Below the pieces are notes generated by a model. That model was not told where the DNA came from and did not search any database. It saw nothing but the letters and a program-made list of their open reading frames with translations. Shown here piece by piece: positions 1 to 6,377 of a stretch of 11,664 nucleotides of DNA. The stretch's first letter is position 1. Each line of letters begins with the position of its first letter. Origin of the DNA: Pseudomonadota bacterium (lineage in GTDB: Bacteria; CALINM01); the NCBI GenBank assembly GCA_026415985.1, contig JAOAGA010000057.1, positions 1-11,664 on the forward strand. Direction: 5' to 3'. The position numbers and the translations under genes were made by a program.

Positions 1-1087
1 GTCCCAATGAGTATCCAAGCAAGGCAAAATAGGTCTCCCGCAGTGAAACTTCATCGAAGGCCTTTCTTTGGAAAAGCGTAGATAAAATTGGTTTACCAAA
101 AGAGATAAACACTATCATTGTCGGCAAAACAAAAAGTAAACACATTTTTAAAACCCTTTTGAACTGCCTTCCTGATTCATTTATGTCTCCTGCCCTTGCA
201 CTCTCTGAAATTGACGGAAGTATGGCGGTCGCAAAGGAAACAACTATTACACCTATAGGGATCTCGAGAATTCTGTCTGCATAATATAAATAAGAAACAG
301 TCCCTTCTTTCAAAAAAGAGGCTACAAGTGTATCTACCACGATATTAATCTGAGTTATTGCAAGCCCAAAGAAAGATGGCAATAGCATCTCATAGATAGA
401 CTTAGTAGATGGAGATATAAGGTTTAATCCGAGAGAGGGACTAATATCAATTTTTTTTAAGTAAGGTATCTGTAGCAGAAGCTGTAAAAGGCCACCTAAC
501 AATACTCCAAAGGCAAGGGCGTAAACGGGTAAAGAAAGTATTCCAGAAAGGGAAATAATTCCAAAAATCATCGAGATATTTAGCAAAACCGGAGAAAAGG
601 ATGGGGCAAAAAAATGATTATAGGCATTTAATATCCCCATAAAGATTGCCACCATACATACAAAAAAGAGATAGGGAAACATTAATCTGTTTAGATAAAC
701 AGTAAGATCATAGAGCTCTTTGTTTTTTGTATAGCCGTATGCGAGGAACTTGACAAGAAGAGGGCTTAAAAGGATGCCTAAAAATGTGATTATAAGCAGA
801 ATAAAGAATCCTGATGATATTATACTTTTTATCTCGCTATCCCTGATATCTTTTGGTTTATCCTTAAGATCCGAGACCACAGGAACTATAGCGGGAGTTA
901 GAGCTCCTTCTCCAAGCAATCGTCTGAACATGTTAGGTATGCGAAAGGCCACGAAAAAGGCGTCTGCATAGAAGGAAGTTCCTATAAAACCTGCTATTAC
1001 TGCATCCCTTATATAACCGGTCAATCTACTTAAAAGTGTTGTTGATCCCAAAACACCTACCGCTCTTAAAATGCCTGTTTTTTTCAT
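1..1087 (-). CDS. murJ: MurJ (MviN) lipid II flippase, 3' end cut by window edge
   Basis: This is an inner-membrane MOP-superfamily flippase that moves lipid II across the cytoplasmic membrane for peptidoglycan synthesis. I translated the minus strand from the ATG at 1085-1087. It stays open for 362 codons to the window edge, out of about 500-520 usual for the family. The N-terminus carries MurJ hallmarks: SRLTGYIRD at residues 20-28, then RIPNMFRRLLGEGALTPA at about 49-66. These are followed by successive hydrophobic helices, about ten of the usual fourteen. No in-frame start lies upstream before a stop, so the ATG is secure, although its Shine-Dalgarno is weak (an AAGG about 13 nt upstream). 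It lies 52 bp downstream of the TIG-protein gene on the same strand and may be co-transcribed with it. I see no frameshift in the visible part. Confidence 0.95.
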   Translation of the reverse strand, partial: MKKTGILRAVGVLGSTTLLSRLTGYIRDAVIAGFIGTSFYADAFFVAFRIPNMFRRLLGEGALTPAIVPVVSDLKDKPKDIRDSEIKSIISSGFFILLIITFLGILLSPLLVKFLAYGYTKNKELYDLTVYLNRLMFPYLFFVCMVAIFMGILNAYNHFFAPSFSPVLLNISMIFGIISLSGILSLPVYALAFGVLLGGLLQLLLQIPYLKKIDISPSLGLNLISPSTKSIYEMLLPSFFGLAITQINIVVDTLVASFLKEGTVSYLYYADRILEIPIGVIVVSFATAILPSISESARAGDINESGRQFKRVLKMCLLFVLPTMIVFISFGKPILSTLFQRKAFDEVSLRETYFALLGYSLG

Positions 1088-1139
1088 TTGTGAATGAGCC
1101 TTATCAACTAAAATTGATGTAATATTTCATAATAAATAA

Positions 1140-2027
1140 TCAGGGGATAGTTATGCTATAGGTGTTACTTCTTTCACCTGTTGGATTTTCTAAACTTATT
1201 AAGATATCCTTTGTATCAAAGGTTGTGGGATATATCTTATAGACTATCTCTTTGCAATTGAGGACCTCATATTTATCAAGATTTGGAGAGCTTTTATCCC
1301 TGTTATAGGTTCTGAAATCTTTGTCCTTTTCTCTAATTAACTCACCATTAACGAAAAGTTTTACAGGATATAAAAAATTTCTCCCTGTTATTTTCAAGGT
1401 AAGATTTGTAACCTCTTTTTCCACAATGCCAACTGATTCTATAAAGGGCTTGCTGGTTACCCTTACGGGAACAATATCTTTAATTTTTTCATTTTCATCG
1501 TATAGATAAATATTCAGATTGGAGCTTAAATTGATCAAACTATCTGAAGGTATGTTAATAGTAATCTTATTCTTGCTGGAGTAAAACTGCAAAGCCCCCA
1601 TATCGGGACTTGAAATTTTTTTAACTAAATTAAGATTATCTCCCTCAAGGCTAATGGTAAAATTACCATTGCCACATCTATCTATACTTTCCGGATAAAA
1701 TCTTTTTACACTAAACTCTTTTCTTTTTATAGCTAGGGGAATTGGAGGTAAAAGATCTTTTTTTTCTGACCTGATACGTAAAATATATATCCCTCCTTCC
1801 ATATCAGAAGGAATGCTGAACCTTAACCTATCATTATTTACATACAATGCCTTTAATTCCCTGTCGGCGATTGTAAGTGTGATATTTCCTGTTAAGTCTT
1901 TTCCCGAAAGGGTTATTTCACTACCGGGATAAATGTCTACAGGGCTGATGCTTTGTATTTCAATACCATAGGAAAGTTTTGCTGATATTAATAAGGAAAA
2001 TAAAAGGATTTGCCATTTTTTTTTCAT
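1140..2027 (-). CDS. Exported protein with three IPT/TIG-like Ig domains
   Basis: This 295-residue protein has a signal peptide (residues 1 to about 21: MKKK, a hydrophobic core, then LSYG) and is otherwise extracytoplasmic. The mature part reads as three Ig-like beta-sandwich units. The first, about 22-100, has the classic IPT/TIG opening SISPVDIYPGSEITLSG. The second is about 104-190 (VKRFYPESI... ISLEGDNL). The third is about 193-295 (FIESVG... LKITGRNF... VNGE). IPT/TIG domains bind partners or act as spacers in surface proteins; no catalytic motif is visible. Its ATG overlaps the stop of the upstream gene by 4 bp (ATGA), so translation is probably coupled. Its own Shine-Dalgarno is poor. 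The first codons after the ATG are AAA AAA AAA, an A9 run. The exact function is unknown; the domain call rests on motif pattern only. Confidence 0.8.
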   Translation of the reverse strand: MKKKWQILLFSLLISAKLSYGIEIQSISPVDIYPGSEITLSGKDLTGNITLTIADRELKALYVNNDRLRFSIPSDMEGGIYILRIRSEKKDLLPPIPLAIKRKEFSVKRFYPESIDRCGNGNFTISLEGDNLNLVKKISSPDMGALQFYSSKNKITINIPSDSLINLSSNLNIYLYDENEKIKDIVPVRVTSKPFIESVGIVEKEVTNLTLKITGRNFLYPVKLFVNGELIREKDKDFRTYNRDKSSPNLDKYEVLNCKEIVYKIYPTTFDTKDILISLENPTGERSNTYSITIP

Positions 2028-2638
2028 TTCGTGTCAGTTCTTATCTTGGCCGGGTATTTGAGGAAAAACATATAGTCTTCCATATCAGAGCCAATCTTGA
2101 TATAGGTTATCTCAAAACCTTCCTTTAAATATCTGAAAGTTACTCTGCCTGTGGGGGATTTTATCTTTTCATCTTCAATTCCTAAGAGAAAATGGCGGAG
2201 TTCATCGTCTGTGGCAAGCTGATGGGAAAGAAGTTTTTTTGTATTTCCAATTGCATACTTCGCCAAACCGGGAAACAAAACGATTCTTCTAACCATGTCA
2301 TCGTTATCAAAAACTACTGCAAACAGAGGATCTTTTTTATCCTTATAGAAATATATACCCATCTCGTTTATCTCATCCGGATGACCCAAAACCTTTAAAA
2401 GATATTCTTTAGCATCACCGATCTTAATACCCTTAACGGCAATTTTAAGAGAGTTTATGTTAGGTATTGCTGTTATATCAATCTTTGTAATCTCATACTC
2501 TTCGCCAGTCTTATAGATTAACGGAGATGTAAAATGGGGCTCCCTGTCCGGTTGTTTTTTTTGTTGAGCCACATCTACCAAACCATAAAGGTTGCCGTAT
2601 AAAAGAAGCAAAAAGAGTAAAATCTTTAAAAATTTCAT
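2024..2638 (-). CDS. Small exported protein with BamE/SmpA-like motif, function unknown
   Basis: This 204-residue protein has a hydrophobic signal peptide (residues 1 to about 19, MKFLKILLFLLLLYGNLYG). No cysteine follows the core, so it is not a lipoprotein. Residues about 70-125 read GIKIGDAKEYLLKVLGHPDE, then a YFY strand, FAVVFDNDDMVRRIVL. This helix followed by strands around an 'lGxPd' turn is seen in BamE/SmpA-OmlA-like and related small periplasmic domains. I cannot assign a function or say that it belongs to the Bam complex. The stop overlaps the start of the TIG-protein gene (ATGA), suggesting the two products are made together and may interact. There is no convincing Shine-Dalgarno before the ATG, and 41 bp separate it from the pncA stop. 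Confidence 0.75.
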   Translation of the reverse strand: MKFLKILLFLLLLYGNLYGLVDVAQQKKQPDREPHFTSPLIYKTGEEYEITKIDITAIPNINSLKIAVKGIKIGDAKEYLLKVLGHPDEINEMGIYFYKDKKDPLFAVVFDNDDMVRRIVLFPGLAKYAIGNTKKLLSHQLATDDELRHFLLGIEDEKIKSPTGRVTFRYLKEGFEITYIKIGSDMEDYMFFLKYPAKIRTDTK

Positions 2639-2665
2639 AAAACAATTAGTATGTTACACCATTTT

Positions 2666-2692
2666 AATAAAAAATCAAATTATAATTGATTT
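2666..2692 (-). terminator. Possible weak AT-rich terminator after pncA
   Basis: On the minus strand, AAATCAA (2686-2692) can pair with TTGATTT (2672-2678) over 7 bp with a 7-nt loop. The second arm runs into a T tract (2669-2674), then ATT. The stem has only one G-C pair and overlaps the pncA stop, so it would be weak and might allow read-through into the next gene. A competing hairpin (ATTGAT/ATCAAT, 2685-2700) overlaps it. Confidence 0.35.
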
Positions 2693-3213
2693 GAATCAAT
2701 AAAAATAACACCCCTCTTTGTTAACTCCTTGATAGTTTCTTCTTCCGTAGTTCTGCTTAAGGCCTTTGTAGCATCTTTGACAATATAAGTTTTAAACCCC
2801 CTTTGTATAGCATCTTTGGCAGTTTCCTTTACACAATAATCCAAGGCAAGTCCCGCAAGAAAAATTTCATCAACCTTTTTTCCCCGCAGGTAATCTTCCA
2901 AATCAAGATTCTCTGCCTCAAAGGCGGAATAACCTTTATCTTCATTAGTAGTTCCCTTATAAAAAACCTCATCTATCTTTTCCTGTCTTAACTCGTTAGG
3001 GAAGTCTGCTCCTTTTGTTTTTTCGATACAATGGGGTGGCCATCTGTTAAAATGTTTAGTGTCAGTTTTATGCCAATCTTTTGAAGCAACTACTATATCA
3101 AATTTATCCATAATTTTATTAATCACCGCAACGATTTTATCTCCTTCCGGCACAGGCAGTGCCCCATTAGGACAAAAATCATTTTGTAAATCAACTATTA
3201 AAAGTGCTTTCAT
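2680..3213 (-). CDS. pncA: Nicotinamidase
   Basis: This isochorismatase-family amidohydrolase deaminates nicotinamide to nicotinate in the cytoplasm, the first step of the PncA/PncB NAD salvage route. All expected active-site residues are visible in the 177-residue product. Asp8 (in LLIVDLQNDF), Lys86 (in FYKGT) and Cys127 (in LDYCVKET) form the catalytic triad. Asp46, His48 (KDWH) and His61 (PPHC) form the metal site. Length is typical of archaeal and bacterial PncA. The start is supported by an AGGAGG that overlaps the pncB stop codon (TAGGAGG, 3219-3225), only 9 bp after the end of pncB, so the two genes form one transcript and act consecutively. A possible AT-rich terminator overlaps the 3' end. 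Confidence 0.96.
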   Translation of the reverse strand: MKALLIVDLQNDFCPNGALPVPEGDKIVAVINKIMDKFDIVVASKDWHKTDTKHFNRWPPHCIEKTKGADFPNELRQEKIDEVFYKGTTNEDKGYSAFEAENLDLEDYLRGKKVDEIFLAGLALDYCVKETAKDAIQRGFKTYIVKDATKALSRTTEEETIKELTKRGVIFIDSNQL

Positions 3214-3222
3214 AACAGCCTC

Positions 3223-4647
3223 CTAATCATTTTTATCCCAACCTTGTTTTAATTCATTAATTATTTTTTCTCTCATAGCAAAAAGCTTTTCACTTATATA
3301 TATGTTATAAGGATTGCTAACTTTTAGTTTCAGAAGCCTCTTCGGCAACATTTCTATTCTTTTTTCAGAAAAACTGGCCATATATTCAAGAGGTTCTTTT
3401 TTAATTATTATTTTGCCATTGTCCAACACCTTTTTTAACAATCTCTCAGATCCTGATAAACCGGGATTTTTTATCTTTTTTTCACCGTCTAAACTATATA
3501 AAGTGTTAACAACTTTCTCATTTTCCAGAGATATTACGTCACATAAGAATTTTTCATCTTTTTTTAATCTTAATATGTTTTTTCTCCCGGGCAGTAAAAT
3601 CTTTTCCTTCTCTTCCGAAATTTTTAGCCTGTCCTTACCACCAAAATAGACAAGCTTATAGACACCGTCCAAGGCGGAATCGCCATGACCTGTTACAAGG
3701 TTTGTCCCTACACCAAAGACATCTACAGGGGCCTTTTTTCTGTTTAATTTGTCAATGACAAATTCATCAAGTTTATTTGATGCAATAATTTTTACATAGT
3801 CAAGACCTGCTTTATTTAGCATATTTCTTGAAATTTTACTTAGTTTTGCAATATCTCCGCTATCAATTCTAACACCTATTAGTTTGTGTCCTTCTTTTTC
3901 AAGCTTTTTTGCTATTTTTATGGCATTAGGTATCCCGCTTTTAACAGTGTTGTAAGTATCGACCAGTAAAATAGTCTTATCCGGATATATCTTTGAGTAG
4001 TTTAAGAAGGCTTCATACTCACTATCGAATGACTGGACAAAGGAATGTGCCATCGTCCCAACAGGCTTGATTCCGAACTTAAAGGCAGAATATAAGTTTG
4101 AAGTTTCCTTAATACCACCTATTACAGCAGATCGGGTAGCATATATACCCGCTAAGGACTGCGCCCTTCTCAACCCAAAATCAACTACAACCCTATCTCC
4201 TGCAACTAATTTAATTCTTCTTGCTTTCGTTGCAATAAGGGATTGAAAGTTAATTATATTAAGAAGTAATGTTTCAATAATTTGTGTTTCTATTATGTTA
4301 CCTTCTACTCTTATCACCGGTTCCTTTGGAAAAACGACCTCTCCCTCTTTGACAGAGTAAATTGTCCCCTTGAAATGAAAATTTTTTAGATAGGACAGAA
4401 AGTCATCTTTAAAACCTAAGGATTTCAGATAAACTAAATCTTCATTATCAAACTTAAACTCCGTAAGGGCATCTAAAAGAGTCTCCAGTCCTGCAAATAC
4501 AACAAAACCGCCCTCAAAAGGTGTTTTTCTGAAGAAATAATCAAAAATTGCATAATCTTTATCTCTTCCGGAAAGATAATAAATCTGAGCCATTGTAAGT
4601 TCGTAAAGGTCTGTAAACAGACCTGAATGCTTATCTAAATAGCTCAT
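3223..4647 (-). CDS. pncB: Nicotinate phosphoribosyltransferase
   Basis: This cytoplasmic enzyme joins nicotinate to PRPP, giving nicotinate mononucleotide and pyrophosphate, usually with ATP hydrolysis. The 474-residue protein opens with the family signature LFTDLYELTMAQ (10-21). It has the phosphoribosyl-site stretch VDFGLRRAQ (155-163), and GTMAHSFVQS (197-206), where His201 matches the histidine that is phosphorylated in characterised family members. Further family motifs are VDTYNT and IRIDSGD-like (VRIDSGDI), and FGVGTNLVT. The length matches the longer PncB2-like subgroup. It is followed directly by pncA, which produces its substrate. The ATG has no recognisable Shine-Dalgarno. A possible promoter (TTGCAA 4677-4682, TAATAA 4655-4660 on the minus strand) would start transcription at or next to the ATG. 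Confidence 0.96.
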   Translation of the reverse strand: MSYLDKHSGLFTDLYELTMAQIYYLSGRDKDYAIFDYFFRKTPFEGGFVVFAGLETLLDALTEFKFDNEDLVYLKSLGFKDDFLSYLKNFHFKGTIYSVKEGEVVFPKEPVIRVEGNIIETQIIETLLLNIINFQSLIATKARRIKLVAGDRVVVDFGLRRAQSLAGIYATRSAVIGGIKETSNLYSAFKFGIKPVGTMAHSFVQSFDSEYEAFLNYSKIYPDKTILLVDTYNTVKSGIPNAIKIAKKLEKEGHKLIGVRIDSGDIAKLSKISRNMLNKAGLDYVKIIASNKLDEFVIDKLNRKKAPVDVFGVGTNLVTGHGDSALDGVYKLVYFGGKDRLKISEEKEKILLPGRKNILRLKKDEKFLCDVISLENEKVVNTLYSLDGEKKIKNPGLSGSERLLKKVLDNGKIIIKKEPLEYMASFSEKRIEMLPKRLLKLKVSNPYNIYISEKLFAMREKIINELKQGWDKND

Positions 4648-4654
4648 AATTAAA

Positions 4655-4682
4655 TTATTATCATAAAATTAGATATTTGCAA
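4655..4682 (-). promoter_or_regulatory. Possible pncB promoter placing the transcript start at the ATG
   Basis: On the minus strand, TTGCAA (4677-4682) is followed after 16 nt by TAATAA (4655-4660), preceded by TGA that could act as an extended -10. The -10 lies 7 nt before the pncB ATG, so transcription would start at about the first codon, in line with the absence of a Shine-Dalgarno. The matches are moderate and the region is very AT-rich, so a chance match is quite possible. Confidence 0.3.
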
Positions 4683-4728
4683 TAATCCACATATATAAAT
4701 ATCTCTTCATTTTCTGTTTTAATTTTGG

Positions 4729-4757
4729 TTAACCTATTTTGTAAAAAATAATATAAT
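4729..4757 (+). promoter_or_regulatory. Possible promoter of the YchF-like gene
   Basis: TTAACC (4729-4734, four of six to TTGACA) is separated by 17 nt from a perfect TATAAT (4752-4757), predicting transcription from about 4764 and a leader of about 30 nt. The -35 overlaps an 8-bp palindrome GGTTAACC (4727-4734). The AT-rich surroundings make a -10 match less informative. Confidence 0.45.
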
Positions 4758-4784
4758 AATGTTACTAAACATATTTTAAACATT

Positions 4785-4790
4785 GGGAGG
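4785..4790 (+). promoter_or_regulatory. Shine-Dalgarno that fixes the YchF-like start at 4795
   Basis: GGGAGG sits 4 nt before the TTG at 4795. The in-frame TTG at 4783 overlaps this element and so cannot be served by it. The extra N-terminal residues it would add (Leu-Gly-Gly-Ile) have no counterpart in the family, whose P-loop strand starts within a few residues of the initiator. Confidence 0.8.
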
Positions 4791-4794
4791 TATT

Positions 4795-5862
4795 TTGAAA
4801 GTAGCAATTAGTGGTTTTGAAAAAACCGGAAAAACAACCCTTTTCTGTGCAGTAACAGGTCTAAACTTAAACATATCCTACGGACAAACCTCTGAAAATG
4901 AAATTAATGAAGGAATTGCAGTAGTTTACGACGAAAGGATTAATACACTTTCAGAGATTTTTAAACCTAAAAAGACCACTTACGCTGTAATTGACTATAA
5001 AGATCTGCCGGGTTTAAATCCTAACGATTCAAAAAGAAATCAAAAAATTTTAGACAATTTAAAAGATTCAGATTTGGTGATTAATGTAATCAGAGCATTT
5101 GAAGACTCTTTTACAGTTCACCCCTTCGGAACTATTAATATTGAACGTGATATGAAAAGTTTTGAGAGTGAGTTACAACTGGTAGATATGATTTTAGCCG
5201 AAAAAAGAATAGAAAGAATTGAGAACAATATAAAACGTGGAATTAAAGAAAAGGAAGAGGAGCTAACACTTTTCAAAAAAATATATGAGCACTTAAATAA
5301 TGATCTGCCAGTTAGAACATTGGAATTCAATGAAGAAGAAAAAAAAATACTTTCACCCTATAAGTTTCTTTCTGCAAAACCACTTATTCATTTAATAAAC
5401 TTAGGGGAAAAGGATGTAATAGACACAGTACGTTATAAAAACATGATTAAAGATAAACATTCTGACTTGATATATCTCTCTGCAAAGATTGAAAAGGAGC
5501 TTACAGAACTTCCCGAAAATGAAAGAATTAACTTTCTCAACGAATTAGGTATTACAGAGCCCGCATCTTATAAGCTTGTTAGAGCCTCATATTCTTTGTT
5601 AGGGCTGATATCATATTTTACCGTTGGAGAAGATGAGGTTAGGGCATGGACGATCAAAAAAGGAGCTAACGCTAAAGAAGCAGGGGGGAAGATTCATTCT
5701 GACATAGAGAGAGGATTTATAAGGGCAGAAGTGGTATCTTATGAGGATTTTATTAAACATGGTGGTTTAAAAAAGATTAAAGAGCTGGGTCTATTAAGAC
5801 TGGAGGGGAAGGACTATATAGTTAATGACGGTGATATAATGAATTTTCGTTTTAATGTTTAA
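4795..5862 (+). CDS. Divergent YchF/OLA1-family P-loop NTPase
   Basis: This is a 355-residue protein from the corrected TTG start, close to the length of E. coli YchF (about 363). The C-terminal TGS/DUF933 region is well preserved: SYFTVGEDEVRAWTIKKGA at about 273-291, IHSDIERGFIRAEVVSYEDF (300-319) and EGKDYIVNDGDIMNFRFNV to the end. The NTPase half is eroded. The P-loop reads GFEKTGKT (7-14) rather than the family's GLPNVGKS. The usual G3 DIAGL is replaced by DYKDL (67-71), with Asp where the Gly should be, and the switch-I FPF(C/T)TI-type motif is missing. The YchF-type G4 NxxE is kept as NLGE (202-205), which in YchF gives ATP preference. YchF proteins bind ribosomes and stress-linked partners. 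I infer a second, specialised paralogue rather than the housekeeping YchF. No terminator is clear after it. Confidence 0.85.
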   Translation: MKVAISGFEKTGKTTLFCAVTGLNLNISYGQTSENEINEGIAVVYDERINTLSEIFKPKKTTYAVIDYKDLPGLNPNDSKRNQKILDNLKDSDLVINVIRAFEDSFTVHPFGTINIERDMKSFESELQLVDMILAEKRIERIENNIKRGIKEKEEELTLFKKIYEHLNNDLPVRTLEFNEEEKKILSPYKFLSAKPLIHLINLGEKDVIDTVRYKNMIKDKHSDLIYLSAKIEKELTELPENERINFLNELGITEPASYKLVRASYSLLGLISYFTVGEDEVRAWTIKKGANAKEAGGKIHSDIERGFIRAEVVSYEDFIKHGGLKKIKELGLLRLEGKDYIVNDGDIMNFRFNV

Positions 5863-5909
5863 ATATTTAAAAAATTTTATACTGCTTTTTGGTTTATTTT
5901 TTAATTTAT

Positions 5910-5938
5910 TTGACAAAAAAATTTCATAAAAGTATGAT
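5910..5938 (+). promoter_or_regulatory. Strong sigma70-type promoter for the cytochrome operon
   Basis: A perfect TTGACA (5910-5915), an exact 17-nt spacer and TATGAT (5933-5938, five of six) give a near-consensus housekeeping promoter. Transcription would start at about 5945, leaving a leader of about 40 nt before the cytochrome ATG. It is the best promoter match in the window and probably serves the whole downstream gene run. Confidence 0.8.
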
Positions 5939-5967
5939 AAGTTTGTTTATCTATATAGAGTATAATG

Positions 5968-5977
5968 AAAGGAGGTG
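5968..5977 (+). promoter_or_regulatory. Consensus Shine-Dalgarno that fixes the cytochrome start at 5984
   Basis: AAAGGAGGTG is close to a perfect complement of the 16S 3' end and lies 6-7 nt before the ATG at 5984. The in-frame GTG at 5975 is part of this element and is therefore not the start. Strong promoter and strong ribosome site together suggest a highly expressed protein. Confidence 0.85.
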
Positions 5978-5983
5978 AATAAA

Positions 5984-6310
5984 ATGAAAAAGTTAATCAG
6001 TGCTATTTTGGTAGTATCAGTTATGGTTCTCTTCTCAAGCTTCGTGTCAGCAGAGATGAAAGATACCTATGAGTTTAAAGGTGGTTCAATGGGAAAGATA
6101 ACATTCAATCACAAAGCTCACCAGGATCTTTTGAAAGACTGCAAGATCTGTCATCATAAAGATGAGGCTGGTAAAGAAAATGCTTGTGGAACCTGTCACA
6201 CAAAGGACTCTAAGGTAAAGGCTAAAGATGCTTTCCATAACAATTGTCAGAAATGTCATAAAGAGATGAAGAAGGGACCAACAGGTTGTAAGGATTGTCA
6301 TAAGAAATAG
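5984..6310 (+). CDS. Small periplasmic tetraheme cytochrome, c3/c7 (PpcA-like) family
   Basis: This class III cytochrome would carry electrons through the periplasm between the inner membrane and outer-surface cytochromes. The product is 108 residues with a clear signal peptide (cleavage after VSA, residue 23), leaving a mature protein of about 85 residues. Four CxxCH sites are visible: CKICH, CGTCH, CQKCH and CKDCH. Candidate distal ligands are the two His in FNHKAH, the second His of CKICHH and the His of AFHNNC, which matches four bis-His haems. The C-terminal CHKEMKKGPTGCKDCHKK closely resembles the end of Geobacter PpcA as I recall it. PpcA, however, is a trihaem c7 lacking haem II, which is present here. 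It is the first gene of the cytochrome run, with its own strong promoter, and is followed by a hairpin before resB. Confidence 0.93.
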   Translation: MKKLISAILVVSVMVLFSSFVSAEMKDTYEFKGGSMGKITFNHKAHQDLLKDCKICHHKDEAGKENACGTCHTKDSKVKAKDAFHNNCQKCHKEMKKGPTGCKDCHKK

Positions 6311-6326
6311 TGTATCTTAAAAAGTA

Positions 6327-6350
6327 AGGGGGGGCATAAAAGCCTTCCCT
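6327..6350 (+). other. Intercistronic hairpin between the small cytochrome and resB
   Basis: AGGGGGGGC (6327-6335) pairs with GCCTTCCCT (6342-6350) over 9 bp, including two G-U pairs, around a 6-nt loop ATAAAA. No T-run follows, so it is unlikely to be a full intrinsic terminator. A 3'-end stabiliser, processing site or partial attenuator that lets the small cytochrome be made in excess over ResB/CcsA is more likely. It is unusually G-rich for this AT-rich sequence. Confidence 0.6.
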
Positions 6351-6377
6351 GTTCATACATCAAAGGAGCAAAATTTA

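Noticed and set aside
750-971. Plus-strand open frame of 73 codons
   Set aside because: It lies inside murJ on the other strand. Its translation has no recognisable domain, and murJ is clearly the coding frame.
1103-1118. Inverted repeat ATCAA/TTGAT between the TIG gene and murJ
   Set aside because: Only 5 bp with one G-C pair and no T-run in the direction of transcription; too weak for a terminator or operator call.
3314-3649. Plus-strand open frame of 111 codons
   Set aside because: Antisense shadow of pncB; Phe/Ser/Leu-rich composition typical of reversed Lys/Glu-rich AT-rich coding DNA.
4727-4734. Palindrome GGTTAACC in the divergent intergenic region
   Set aside because: Eight bases is short and occurs once. 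It overlaps a possible -35, but there is no second site or adjacent regulator to support an operator.
5863-5905. Possible terminator after the YchF-like gene
   Set aside because: The stretch is A/T-rich with T runs, but I find no stem with G-C pairs; read-through or Rho-dependent ending cannot be told apart.
5961-5966. Perfect TATAAT just before the tetraheme cytochrome gene
   Set aside because: Transcription from it would begin in or after the Shine-Dalgarno at 5968-5977, and no -35 lies at the right distance. The TTGACA/TATGAT pair upstream is far better.
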